A stretch of DNA of 64,000 bases. It comes from Rhizobium sp. 16-488-2b (GTDB taxonomy: Bacteria; Pseudomonadota; Alphaproteobacteria; Rhizobiales; Rhizobiaceae). The notes under the pieces are model-generated. The model saw nothing but the letters and a program-made list of their open reading frames with translations. It did no database searches and was not told where the DNA came from. Each line of letters starts with the position of its first letter. Positions within the stretch are counted from its first letter, which is position 1. Positions 42,625-51,111 of the stretch are shown here, piece after piece. The stretch covers positions 124,001 through 188,000 of the forward strand of contig NZ_JAGHMF010000008.1 of assembly GCF_017741815.1 (NCBI RefSeq), written 5' to 3'. The position numbers and the translations under genes were made by a program.

Positions 42625-43386
42625 ATGAACCGTCGCATCATCGCCACCCTCGCCCTTGCATTCGCCACCAGTGTCGTCGCCTACGCGGCAGAGGCCGCCG
42701 AGGTGAAAAACATCGTCATCGTCCACGGCGCGCTCGCCGATGGTTCCGGATGGCGCAAGGCAACCGAAATCCTGGAGAAGCGCGGCTTCAACGTCACGAT
42801 CGTGCAGGAGCCGATCACCTCGCTCGCCGATGACGTTGCCGCCACCAACCGCGTGCTTGATCTTCAGGATGGCCCGACCCTGCTTGTCGGCCACAGCTAT
42901 GGCGGCATGGTCATCACCGAAGCCGGTCACAACGCACATGTCGCTGGCCTCGTCTATGTAGCGGCCTTCCAGCCGGACAAGGGCGAGAGCCTGCTGTCGC
43001 TGGCAAGCTCCAAGCCGGCGGGCGGCATGAGCATCCGCGAGACGAAGGACGGACAATATCTCTACCTCGACCCCGCCGCCTTCGCCAACGACTTCGCCGC
43101 CGACTTGCCCAAGGATGAAGCTGCCTTTCTCGCCAAGTCACAGGTCTTCGCGGCAAAGCAGGCCTTCACGGCGAAGATCGGCGATGATCCGGCCTGGAAG
43201 GCGAAGAAGAGCTGGTCCGTGGTTGCAACGGACGACCGTTCGATCAACCCCGAGCTCGAGCGCGACATGGCAAAGCGCGCGGGAAGCGCGGTAACGGAGA
43301 TCAAGGCAAGCCACGCGGTCTTCGCCTCGCAGCCGGACAAGGTCGCGGCCGTCATCGAGGCCGCCGCGCATGAGGCCGGGAAGTAG
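42625..43386 (+). CDS. Exported alpha/beta hydrolase, small esterase-like
   Basis: A 253-residue protein with a Sec signal peptide (MNRRIIATLALAFATSVVAY, cleavage near AEA). The oxyanion motif IVIVHGALADGSGW and nucleophile motif LLVGHSYGGMVI (Ser in GHSYG) are clear. Asp-His are likely in TDDRSINPE and SHAVFASQPDKV. This is the pattern of small secreted esterases and EstC-like proteins. It follows dipZ by 41 bases with AAGGAG upstream, so it is probably in its operon. The substrate is unknown. Confidence 0.87.
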   Translation: MNRRIIATLALAFATSVVAYAAEAAEVKNIVIVHGALADGSGWRKATEILEKRGFNVTIVQEPITSLADDVAATNRVLDLQDGPTLLVGHSYGGMVITEAGHNAHVAGLVYVAAFQPDKGESLLSLASSKPAGGMSIRETKDGQYLYLDPAAFANDFAADLPKDEAAFLAKSQVFAAKQAFTAKIGDDPAWKAKKSWSVVATDDRSINPELERDMAKRAGSAVTEIKASHAVFASQPDKVAAVIEAAAHEAGK

Positions 43387-43423
43387 TGGCCGAGCCTTAG
43401 ACAATCGTCCTGACAGGAAATTC

Positions 43424-43450
43424 GGGGAGCGCGAAGACAACGCGCTCCCC
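43424..43450 (+). terminator. Terminator hairpin after the dipZ-hydrolase operon
   Basis: A 10-bp perfect stem GGGGAGCGCG / CGCGCTCCCC with loop AAGACAA, 37 bases past the hydrolase stop, followed by a short T/C stretch. Confidence 0.7.
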
Positions 43451-43592
43451 TTCCCATTCATCTAACCACTCACGACAAGTTCACGGCCAAATGCTCTTGA
43501 CGCGGCGGCTGCGAGGAATAGTAAGGGCACTACCCAATAACCGTCGGCGCTCGCTCAGTCGTCTACGCCGACGTTTGCCTCGAAAGCCTCCT

Positions 43593-45059
43593 ATGACACA
43601 AAGAACTTCGCATCGCGGATTGGTCGTTGTCGCGATCATGGCAAGCATGGCGATGATCGCCATCGAAGCGACGATCGTCTCGACGGCTATGCCGCAGATC
43701 GCAGCCCAGCTCGGCCAAATCAATCTCTATTCCTGGGTCTTTTCGTCCTTCCTTCTGACGCAGACCGCGACAACCGTGATCTTCGGCAAGCTGGCGGACA
43801 TCTATGGCCGCAAGCCGATGCTGCTGGTCGGCATCGCGCTGTTCCTGCTGGCCTCCATACTCGCCGGTTTCGCATGGTCCATGCCCTCGATGATCGCGTT
43901 TCGCTTGTTGCAGGGTATCGGCGCCGGCGCCCTTCAGCCTGTCGCGATGACCGTGGTCGCCGATCTTTTCCCAGGCAACCAGCGTGGCAAGGTGCAGGGA
44001 TACCTCGCAAGCGTCTGGGCGCTGTCTGCCGTCGTCGGGCCGCTTCTCGGCAGCATCATCATTCACAACCTCCCATGGGCCTGGATCTTCTGGATCAACA
44101 TACCCGTGGGGCTTCTGGCAGCGCTGTGCTTCATCTTGTTCCTGCACGAGGAAAAGCGGCCGCGCGTCGTCTCGATCGACGTGCTTGGCGCCGCACTCTT
44201 CGCCGTCTCGATTTCCGCGCTGATGATCGCGCTCACCGAGGTGGAGAACGGCCTCTCCAGCTACACAATCGCGGCCTTCATCATCTTCCTTTTCGCGCTT
44301 GTCGCCTTCATCTGGCAGGAGCGCCGCGCCGAAGCGCCGATGGTCGCGCCAGACCTGTGGCTGAGACGTCCGATCGCCTTCGCCAACCTGGCCGTCTTTT
44401 TCGCCAGCATGTCGATCATGGGCCTGACGACCTTCCTGCCGATGTATGTGCAGACCGTGCTCGACCGCTCGCCGCTTGTGGCTGGCTTCGCCCTGACCAT
44501 GCTGCTGCTCGGTTGGCCCTGCGGCGCGACGATCGCGTCACGCCAGTTTACCCGCTTCGGTCTGCGGCCGATCATGATCGTTGGGAGCCTCTTCATACCG
44601 GTCGGAACGTGCCTGCTCGTGCTGCTGGCACCATCCAGCTCTCCCGTGCTGGCGGCTGCCGGCTCGCTCATCATGGGCTTCGGCATGGGCTTGCTGAATA
44701 TCGGCGCCCTCATCCTGACCCAGGAGAGCGTGACGGCTTCCGACCGGGGCAGCGCCACCGCTTCCAACGTGTTTTCACGCAATCTCGGCAGCACGCTCGG
44801 CGCCGCTGTGCTGGGCGCGGTTCTGACCTATGGTCTGGCACACGCCAACAACGGGCAGGCGATCACGCCCGAGCAACTGCGGGCTCTGCTGAACGGTACC
44901 GGCGCAGCCCTTGGCGGCGGCGACGAGATTCGCTTGGCTTTGCAGCAGTCGCTGCACGCGACCTTCATGGTGATGATGCTGATTGCAGTACTGATCGTCC
45001 CGGCATGTCTATTGGTCCCGCATCAGCAAGCACCGCAGGCCGAACCGAAGAGCGCCTGA
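43593..45059 (+). CDS. MFS drug-efflux-type transporter (DHA2 family, 14 TM)
   Basis: About 488 residues with around fourteen membrane spans. Motif A is FGKLADIYGRKPMLLVGIALF; motif C-like GPLLGSIIIHNLPWAWIFWINIPVG is the DHA2 drug:H+ antiporter signature. It is likely a proton-driven exporter of toxic compounds. The frame is open to 43491, but that extension is arginine-rich and has no ribosome site. ATG 43593 begins just before TM1. A terminator separates it from the dipZ operon. Confidence 0.88.
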   Translation: MTQRTSHRGLVVVAIMASMAMIAIEATIVSTAMPQIAAQLGQINLYSWVFSSFLLTQTATTVIFGKLADIYGRKPMLLVGIALFLLASILAGFAWSMPSMIAFRLLQGIGAGALQPVAMTVVADLFPGNQRGKVQGYLASVWALSAVVGPLLGSIIIHNLPWAWIFWINIPVGLLAALCFILFLHEEKRPRVVSIDVLGAALFAVSISALMIALTEVENGLSSYTIAAFIIFLFALVAFIWQERRAEAPMVAPDLWLRRPIAFANLAVFFASMSIMGLTTFLPMYVQTVLDRSPLVAGFALTMLLLGWPCGATIASRQFTRFGLRPIMIVGSLFIPVGTCLLVLLAPSSSPVLAAAGSLIMGFGMGLLNIGALILTQESVTASDRGSATASNVFSRNLGSTLGAAVLGAVLTYGLAHANNGQAITPEQLRALLNGTGAALGGGDEIRLALQQSLHATFMVMMLIAVLIVPACLLVPHQQAPQAEPKSA

Positions 45060-45084
45060 TTGCCAACGAGGTTACTTATTGTTC

Positions 45085-45108
45085 GATCGGCCAGTTCCCT
45101 GGCCGATC
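45085..45108. terminator. Bidirectional terminator between MFS and chemoreceptor genes
   Basis: A perfect 10-bp stem GATCGGCCAG / CTGGCCGATC with loop TTCC, between two convergent genes. Confidence 0.7.
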
Positions 45109-45152
45109 CAATTCTTTAAGCGGCGCCGTGAGACCTCACGGCAACAGTTAGA

Positions 45153-47099
45153 TCAGAATTCTTCCCAATCATTCTGCGCGACGGCGACTGCGGCGTTTCC
45201 GCCTCTGAAGCTCGACGTCAACCGCTGGGTCAACGCTCGCGCCGGCGACGCCACGGGCCGCGATGCTTCGGTCGCGGAACCAAGCGACACTTGCGTGGAT
45301 GGACGGCTGCGCTGATCGAGAGTGAACTGCCCGAGCAGCGTGTTCAGCGCGCTGGCTTCCTTCGCGAGGCTATGGCTGGCCGCGTTCGTCTCTTCGACCA
45401 TGGCTGCGTTCTGCTGCGTGCCTTGATCCATGCTGTTGACGGCGGTATTGATCTCCTGGATACCGGTCGACTGCTCGCGTGCCGCCTCGACGATCGCCCT
45501 GACGTGCTTTGTGATCTCGGTTACTTCCGCTTCGATCTGCACGAGCGCCGTACCGGTTTCGCCGACGAGATCGACGCCGGTGTTGACCTGGTTCTCGGAC
45601 GTCGTGATCAGGAGCTTGATTTCCTTCGCGGCCTTGGCGGATCGCTGCGCAAGTTCACGCACCTCCTGGGCGACGACCGCGAAGCCCTTGCCGGCTTCAC
45701 CAGCGCGCGCCGCTTCGACACCCGCGTTCAGTGCAAGCAGGTTGGTCTGGAACGCTATATCGTCAATCACGCCGATGATATTGCTGATTTCGCCGGATGA
45801 CTTGGCGATCTCGTTCATCGCGGCAACCGCGTTGCGGACAACGCCACCCGACCTCTCGGCGCCGGAGCGCGTGCGTTCCACAAGGATGCTGGCCTCTTCC
45901 GCCCGCTTGGTGGAGTCGCTGACGGTCGTGGTGATCTGTTCGAGTGCGGCAGCGGTCTCTTCCAGCGAGGCGGCCTGCTGTTCGGTGCGACGCGCGAGAT
46001 CGTCAGCGGCGGAGCGAATTTCGGCGGCTCCCGAATTGATCACGCCAGCGTTCTTGCCCACTTCCTGAAGTGCTGCCTGCAACTTGTCGAGCGACATGTT
46101 GTAGCTATTGCGCAGCGCATCGAGGTGATCCACGAACGGCTTGGAGATGCGGTAGGAGACGTCACCGTCGGCAAGGCGGCTGAGGCCAAGGGCGAGCGCA
46201 TCGACGGCTTCCCTGGTATTGGCGGCATCCTGTTCCTTGGCGGCCTCGCGTGCCTGGCGTTCCTGCTCCGAAAGCGAACGGCCTTCATCCGCTTCGCGCT
46301 CAAGGCGCGAGCGCTCGAGTGCGTTGTCGCGGAATACGGCAACGGCGGCAGCCATCTGGCCGACTTCGTCCTTGCGCTCCAGGCCGGGCGTCTCGCTGGC
46401 GGTATCGCCGGCTGCCAGTGCTCTCATGCGCTCCCGCAGGCGATCGATCGGCGCTGTAATCCCGCGCGCTGCAACGAAGAGGCCGAGAAGGACGATGGCG
46501 ACCAGCGCGACGCCGAGCGTCGACAGGCCGGTGACGATCGTGTGGTCGGTCGTCGCCTGAAGGTCGGCCGTTCCTTCTTCCATCATCTTGATCAGCTGGT
46601 CATTTCCACCGGCAAAAAGCGGAAGAATAGCCGTCAGACGATTGCCGGCTTCGCGCATGACGACAACAGCCTCATCACGCTTTCCCTCTTTCACCAGGCT
46701 GATGACCCGCTGTCCGAGTTCATCGAACGCGGCGATCGCGGTCAACATCGCCGCGGCGGGCTCGGCACGCGATTCCACCAGACGGCCGGTGGTCACGATG
46801 CGCTCCTTCATCAGCGCCAGATTGTCATTGTAGATCTTGATCGATGCAGCGAATTCCGGCGATGCGGGATCGTTGATCATCATCAGGCCGAGCTGAAAAC
46901 CAAGCTGCAACAAGCCACCGGTGGCCCGGGCATTGAGGGTCGCGGCCATGCTCTCATGCGACAGGAAGCTCGCATAGCGGCTGTCGGCGTTCTTGAACTG
47001 CATGCTGACATAGGCAAGGCCGGCGATGGCAGTGATACCCATCAAGGCAATCACGGCGACAATTTTCGTGCGGATCTTAGCGTTTTGGAGAAAGCTCAT
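45153..47099 (-). CDS. Methyl-accepting chemotaxis protein
   Basis: About 648 residues. TM1 is near residues 10-30 ([19 protein letters not shown]), followed by a 4-helix periplasmic domain of about 160 residues, TM2 near 190-210, and a HAMP domain. A long cytoplasmic coiled coil contains the receptor hairpin [41 protein letters not shown] and the methylation helices. The C terminus ends NDWEEF, like the CheR/CheB tether pentapeptide of rhizobial receptors. ATG 47099 starts at the typical [12 protein letters not shown]; the frame is open to 47186 with no clear ribosome site at any start. Confidence 0.9.
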   Translation of the reverse strand: MSFLQNAKIRTKIVAVIALMGITAIAGLAYVSMQFKNADSRYASFLSHESMAATLNARATGGLLQLGFQLGLMMINDPASPEFAASIKIYNDNLALMKERIVTTGRLVESRAEPAAAMLTAIAAFDELGQRVISLVKEGKRDEAVVVMREAGNRLTAILPLFAGGNDQLIKMMEEGTADLQATTDHTIVTGLSTLGVALVAIVLLGLFVAARGITAPIDRLRERMRALAAGDTASETPGLERKDEVGQMAAAVAVFRDNALERSRLEREADEGRSLSEQERQAREAAKEQDAANTREAVDALALGLSRLADGDVSYRISKPFVDHLDALRNSYNMSLDKLQAALQEVGKNAGVINSGAAEIRSAADDLARRTEQQAASLEETAAALEQITTTVSDSTKRAEEASILVERTRSGAERSGGVVRNAVAAMNEIAKSSGEISNIIGVIDDIAFQTNLLALNAGVEAARAGEAGKGFAVVAQEVRELAQRSAKAAKEIKLLITTSENQVNTGVDLVGETGTALVQIEAEVTEITKHVRAIVEAAREQSTGIQEINTAVNSMDQGTQQNAAMVEETNAASHSLAKEASALNTLLGQFTLDQRSRPSTQVSLGSATEASRPVASPARALTQRLTSSFRGGNAAVAVAQNDWEEF

Positions 47100-47358
47100 T
47101 GGGAAGCCTGACGGGACGCTGGCATGGCTTGATGTCATCAACGCGCGCAGAACCGCGATATCGCGGACCAGGCGAGACATAGGCATTTGCCGATATGTGA
47201 AGGGTCATGGCAGCTGAACTCCCACCCTCATGGCGAATAGCTCCTCCCAGACTGCCGAGGTAGATTTGTCATACTATTAGCTTACGAAATCTTTAAAATT
47301 GTATCTTTTTCGCCGATGACGTTTTGGTTTTACGCGCACAACCGAGACGGCGGCCGCC

Positions 47359-47382
47359 GCGCAAAATGCCTATATTTTGCGC
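47359..47382. promoter_or_regulatory. Perfect inverted repeat upstream of nasT
   Basis: The 371-base gap 47100-47470 carries GCGCAAAAT-N6-ATTTTGCGC, a perfect 9-bp inverted repeat 24 bases upstream of a sigma-54-type promoter. The position suits an enhancer-binding protein such as NtrC, although the sequence is not a textbook NtrC site. Otherwise the gap is AT-rich and featureless. Confidence 0.4.
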
Positions 47383-47405
47383 ACTTCAATATTTGCTTGA
47401 TTTTG

Positions 47406-47420
47406 TGGCCGATCTCCCGC
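47406..47420 (+). promoter_or_regulatory. Possible sigma-54 promoter for nasTS
   Basis: TGGCCGATCTCCCGC has the invariant GG-N10-GC of sigma-54 (RpoN) promoters, with GG at 47407-47408 and GC at 47419-47420. It lies 51 bases upstream of the nasT start. The match is weaker than the nrtA promoter at 49558. Confidence 0.4.
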
Positions 47421-47470
47421 ATTTCAGAAATGCAAGATTGACGCCCTCGTGAACGGAATGCTGACTGCCA

Positions 47471-48073
47471 GTGGCAACGTCTCAACCTGCCAAGTCCAGC
47501 CTGAATGTGCTGGTTATCGATGAGAACAGCATTCGGGCCTCCATTATCGAGTTGGGGCTGCGCGAAGCCGGATATCAGCGGGTGACCATCGTCGACGACA
47601 TGAACGGGTTGGCGCGGCGCATCGAGGAGATCAATCCCGATGTCATCGTCATCGATATCGAAAACCCCAATCGCGACATGCTTGAGAGCATCTTCCAGAT
47701 CTCGCGGGCCGTTGCGCGGCCGATTGCCATGTTCGTCGACAAGTCCGATGAGGACTCGATCATCGCTGCGGTCGACGCGGGCGTATCGGCCTACATCGTC
47801 GACGGCCTGAAAAAGGAGCGGGTGAAACCGATCCTCGAGATGGCCGTCAGCCGCTTCAATGCCTTCAACCGCCTACAGCGCGAACTGGCCGACGCCAAGT
47901 CGGCGCTGGAAGAGCGCAAGATCATCGACCGCGCCAAGGGCATCCTGATGAAGATGCGCGGGCTGTCGGAAGACGAGGCCTTCGCGCTTCTGCGTCAGAC
48001 AGCCATGAACGAGAAGAAGAAGATCGCCGATATCGCGCAGAGCGTCATCACCGCCGCAGGGCTATTGATGTGA
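47471..48073 (+). CDS. nasT: NasT: ANTAR-domain antiterminator of nitrate assimilation
   Basis: A 200-residue protein. An N-terminal pseudo-receiver (LNVLVIDENSIRASIIELGL, then DVIVIDIENPN) is followed by a coiled coil (residues about 128-148). The ANTAR domain is ALEERKIIDRAKGILMKMRGLSEDEAFALLRQTAMNEKKKIADIAQSV. ANTAR proteins bind RNA with paired hexaloop hairpins and prevent termination. Such hairpins lie upstream of nrtA at 49588-49713. In the known NasS-NasT system NasS holds NasT inactive until nitrate or nitrite binds. The GTG start 47471 has no obvious ribosome site. Confidence 0.92.
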   Translation: MATSQPAKSSLNVLVIDENSIRASIIELGLREAGYQRVTIVDDMNGLARRIEEINPDVIVIDIENPNRDMLESIFQISRAVARPIAMFVDKSDEDSIIAAVDAGVSAYIVDGLKKERVKPILEMAVSRFNAFNRLQRELADAKSALEERKIIDRAKGILMKMRGLSEDEAFALLRQTAMNEKKKIADIAQSVITAAGLLM

Positions 48074-48116
48074 GCGCTGGCGCCTATCATATGCTTGATG
48101 TCCGGAGGAAACCGGG

Positions 48117-49397
48117 ATGGACAAGATCATGACCGACAATGCCAGTGGCAGCCTTGCCGCACCGACAAGCACGGCGACCGAAGGCTCGCGAACGCTGCGC
48201 GCCGGCTTCATCCCGCTTGTCGATGCCTCGGTCCTGATCGCAGCCGCGGAATTCGGATTTGCCGCAAAGGAAGGGCTGACGCTCGACCTCGTCAAGGATG
48301 TCTCCTGGGCCAATGTTCGCGACCGCCTGGCGTTTCGCCAGTTCGACATCGCCCACATGCTGTCGCCGATGCCGGTTGCCTCGGCGCTCGCGCTCGGATC
48401 CAACCCGTCGCCGACGATCACGCCCTTCTCGCTCGGGCGCGGTGGCAATGCGATCACCTTGTCGACGACGCTGTTTGAGCGGATGCAGCAGGCGGCGGGA
48501 CTTTCCGAAATGCCGACAGCGCTCGAAAGCGCACGCGCCTTGGCGATGGTCGTGCGCGAGATGAAAGCACGCGACGAACCCATGCCGACGCTCGGCATGA
48601 CCTACCCCTTCTCCTCCCACAACTACGAGTTCCGCTATTGGCTCGCCGCCGGCGGCATCGATCCCGACAATGACGTGCGGCTGGTCGTGGTGCCGCCACC
48701 GCTGACTTCGGACGCGCTGGCCGCCGGCGCCATCGATGGCTTCTGCGTCGGCGCGCCATGGAACATGATCGCTTCCGAGCGCGGCGTCGGCCGGATCGTC
48801 GCCGCCAAGCAGGATATCTGGCCCTCGGCGCCTGAAAAGGTGATCGGCATGCGCCCGGATTGGGCCGATGCAAATCGCGACACCGTGTCCAGGCTGATCG
48901 TTGCGCTTGATGCTGCCGCGCGCTGGTGCGACCGCGTCGAAAATCACGATGCGCTGGCGGAGGCGCTCGCCGATCCCCGATATATCGCGGCCCCCGTAGA
49001 GATTATAAGGCATGTGCTGGCTGGCGAGTTCAGTCTTGACGCCAAGGGCAACCGCCGTGTGATCGACGACTACTTCCTCTTCCACGGTCGCTTCGCCAAC
49101 TATCCGCGCCCCAGCCAGGCGCTCTGGATCTACAGCCAGATGGTGCGCTGGGGTCAGGCCGAGATGTCGCTGAATAACGCCAGGGCAGCGGCCTCCGCCT
49201 ATCGTCCCGATCTCTACCGGGCGGCACTCGGCCCTGATAGCGCCCCTGCGGATGCCGACATCCGCATCGAGGGAGACACGAACGGAGACCGGTTCATGGA
49301 CGGTCACGTCTTCGATCCGTCGCGGTTCGCGGACTACGTCTCGGGCTTCGCGGTCCGCAGCGTTCAATCGCCACCGAAGGCCTCGGACGACCACTGA
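48117..49397 (+). CDS. nasS: NasS: cytosolic nitrate/nitrite sensor (NrtA-like)
   Basis: A 426-residue protein of the CmpA/NrtA solute-binding family: LRAGFIPLVDASVLIAAAEFGFAAKEGLTLDLVKDVSWANVRDRLAFRQFDIAHMLSPMP, then YEFRYWLAAGGIDP and VGAPWNMIASERG. It lacks a signal peptide, unlike NrtA at 49757, and follows nasT by 43 bases. In the characterised NasS-NasT systems this protein binds NasT and releases it upon nitrate or nitrite binding. ATG 48117 has GGAGG at eight bases. A hairpin at 49496-49518 probably ends this operon. Confidence 0.92.
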   Translation: MDKIMTDNASGSLAAPTSTATEGSRTLRAGFIPLVDASVLIAAAEFGFAAKEGLTLDLVKDVSWANVRDRLAFRQFDIAHMLSPMPVASALALGSNPSPTITPFSLGRGGNAITLSTTLFERMQQAAGLSEMPTALESARALAMVVREMKARDEPMPTLGMTYPFSSHNYEFRYWLAAGGIDPDNDVRLVVVPPPLTSDALAAGAIDGFCVGAPWNMIASERGVGRIVAAKQDIWPSAPEKVIGMRPDWADANRDTVSRLIVALDAAARWCDRVENHDALAEALADPRYIAAPVEIIRHVLAGEFSLDAKGNRRVIDDYFLFHGRFANYPRPSQALWIYSQMVRWGQAEMSLNNARAAASAYRPDLYRAALGPDSAPADADIRIEGDTNGDRFMDGHVFDPSRFADYVSGFAVRSVQSPPKASDDH

Positions 49398-49408
49398 TTG
49401 TTTGCTGC

Positions 49409-49429
49409 TGTGCACAAATAGCTTGCACA
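49409..49429. promoter_or_regulatory. Possible NtrC-type enhancer site upstream of nrtA
   Basis: TGTGCA-N9-TGCACA is an inverted repeat with GCAC-like half sites, about 130 bases upstream of the sigma-54 promoter at 49558. Distance and half-site sequence are reminiscent of NtrC sites; the spacing is not the canonical one, so this is tentative. Confidence 0.35.
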
Positions 49430-49495
49430 CCGGAATGCCGCCGCGGTGGCATTCGCACAAAACATTGCCATCGGAAAATCGGGGTGAAAAATTGA

Positions 49496-49518
49496 GCAGA
49501 TACGAATCTGCCGATTTT
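49496..49518 (+). terminator. Probable terminator of nasTS
   Basis: GCAGAT-ACGA-ATCTGC forms a six-bp hairpin followed by CGATTTT, about 100 bases past the nasS stop and 40 bases before the nrtA promoter. Confidence 0.45.
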
Positions 49519-49557
49519 ACGTTCTAGTTTCAATCACATAAAACCTCATCTTAGAAC

Positions 49558-49572
49558 TGGCACACCGTTTGC
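49558..49572 (+). promoter_or_regulatory. Sigma-54 promoter of the nrt-nir-nas operon
   Basis: TGGCACACCGTTTGC matches the RpoN consensus TGGCAC-N5-TTGC exactly, with GG at 49559-49560 and GC at 49571-49572. The predicted start is near 49584, four bases before the first hexaloop hairpin. Dependence on RpoN and NtrC (nitrogen limitation) is the expected logic. Confidence 0.8.
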
Positions 49573-49587
49573 TTCGTTAAAACCGCA

Positions 49588-49713
49588 CCGGTCAACGGCG
49601 ATCGGGGCGAGATGAGCGCGCGATAAGCGCTTGCAAAAGACATCGACGTCGCAAGGCCTTTGCAGTCCGGGACCCTCCCTCCCGATGACGCATCTGCCGA
49701 GCGGCGTTTTTTT
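49588..49713 (+). ncRNA. NasT-responsive antitermination leader (ANTAR target RNA)
   Basis: P1: CCGGTC (49588-49593) pairs with GATCGG (49600-49605) around the hexaloop AACGGC, with A at loop position 1 and G at position 4. P2: CTTGC and GAC pair with GTC and GCAAG (49630-49655, a four-A bulge) around hexaloop ATCGAC, again A1 and G4. The terminator pairs GACGTCGC (49645-49652) with GCGGCGTT (49701-49708), is continued by GGC/GCC, and is followed by T to 49713. The terminator's 5' arm uses part of the P2 loop and 3' stem, so P2 and the terminator cannot coexist. This is the known ANTAR arrangement: bound NasT stabilises P1-P2 and allows read-through into nrtA. Confidence 0.8.
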
Positions 49714-49756
49714 ATTCCCAAATTCCGGCCAGCACCAAGCAGAGGGAACCTGCGCA

Positions 49757-51055
49757 ATGAGCAAGATAATCACGACCGGCATCACACGTCGCAGCATGTT
49801 GAAAACGACGGCAACCGCAGCCCTTATCACGGCGGTGCGCAGCGCCTTCCCGTCAGGCGCCTTCGCCGCTGGCGCCGGCCCCGAGGTGACCGGCGTCAAG
49901 CTCGGCTTCATCGCGCTCACCGATGCCGCGCCGCTCATCGTCGCGCAGGAGAAGGGCCTGTTCGCCAAGCATGGCATGCCCGATGTCGATGTCGCCAAGC
50001 AGGCGTCCTGGGGCGCCACGCGCGACAATCTCGTTCTCGGCGGTTCGGCAAACGGCATCGACGGCGCCCACATCCTCTCGCCGCTCCCCTATCTCATGCA
50101 CACCGGCAAGGTGACGCAGAACAACCTGCCGGTGCCGATGACCATCCTCGCCAGGCTGAACTACGACAGCCAGGGCATCTCGGTCGCCAAGGAATATGCC
50201 GATACCGGCGTACAGCTCGACGCCTCCAAGCTGAAGGCCGCCTTCGAGAAGAAGAAGGCCGAGGGCAAGGAGATCAAGGCCGCCATGACCTTCCCCGGCG
50301 GCACGCACGACCTCTGGATCCGCTACTGGCTCGCCGCCGGCGGCATCGATCCTGACAAGGATGTCTCCACCATCGTCGTCCCGCCGCCGCAGATGGTGGC
50401 GAACATGAAGGTCGGCAACATGGACGTCTTCTGTGTCGGCGAACCCTGGAACGAACAGTTGGTCAACCAGGGCATCGGCTTCACGGCGGCAACGACCGGC
50501 GAACTCTGGAAGGGCCATCCCGAGAAGGCGCTCGGCATGCGTTCGGATTGGGTCGAGAAGAACCCGAACGCCGCCAAGGCGCTGCTGATGGCCGTGATGG
50601 AAGCCCAGCAATGGTGCGACAGCATGGACAACAAGGAAGAGATGTCGACGCTGCTCGGCAAGCGCCAGTGGTTCAACGTGCCGCCCAAGGACGTGCTCGG
50701 CCGCCTCAAGGGCGACATCAACTACGGGAATGGCCGCGTTGCCCAGGGTACCGACCTCTACATGAAGTTCTGGGCTGGTGGCGTCTCCTATCCCTTCAAG
50801 AGCCACGATAGCTGGTTCCTCGCCGAGAATATCCGCTGGGGCAAGTTCGCGCCGGATACCGACATCAAGAAGCTGGTCGACGAGGTCAACCGCGAGGGCA
50901 TCTGGCGCGCCGCCGCCAAGGACCTCGGCGTTGCTGCCGCCGACATCCCGGCGTCGTCCTCGCGCGGCAAGGAAACGTTCTTCGACGGCAAGGTCTTCGA
51001 TCCGGAGAATCCCTCCGCCTATCTCGACAGCCTGACGATCAAGGTCGCGTCCTGA
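49757..51055 (+). CDS. nrtA: NrtA: periplasmic nitrate-binding protein
   Basis: A 432-residue binding protein of the NrtA/CmpA family. The twin-arginine signal TRRSMLKTTATAALITAV ends near GAFAAG. The mature part has VTGVKLGFIALTDAAPLIVAQEKGLFAKHGM, GTHDLWIRYWLAAGGIDPDKDVSTIVVPPPQMVANMKVGNMD and CVGEPWNEQLVNQGIGF, which line the nitrate pocket in the family. It feeds NrtB/NrtC encoded next. The frame opens at 49631 inside the leader RNA, but ATG 49757 (GAGGG ten bases upstream) is the start that gives the signal peptide. Confidence 0.94.
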   Translation: MSKIITTGITRRSMLKTTATAALITAVRSAFPSGAFAAGAGPEVTGVKLGFIALTDAAPLIVAQEKGLFAKHGMPDVDVAKQASWGATRDNLVLGGSANGIDGAHILSPLPYLMHTGKVTQNNLPVPMTILARLNYDSQGISVAKEYADTGVQLDASKLKAAFEKKKAEGKEIKAAMTFPGGTHDLWIRYWLAAGGIDPDKDVSTIVVPPPQMVANMKVGNMDVFCVGEPWNEQLVNQGIGFTAATTGELWKGHPEKALGMRSDWVEKNPNAAKALLMAVMEAQQWCDSMDNKEEMSTLLGKRQWFNVPPKDVLGRLKGDINYGNGRVAQGTDLYMKFWAGGVSYPFKSHDSWFLAENIRWGKFAPDTDIKKLVDEVNREGIWRAAAKDLGVAAADIPASSSRGKETFFDGKVFDPENPSAYLDSLTIKVAS

Positions 51056-51111
51056 TCCGTGCCGCCGGCGTGGACCGCGCCGGCTCTTCCATCCCGCAAG
51101 AGGAGCGTAGA

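Noticed and set aside
43491..43592. Upstream extension of the MFS transporter
   Set aside because: The 34 extra residues are arginine-rich, lack a ribosome site and would place a highly basic tail before TM1, unlike the family.
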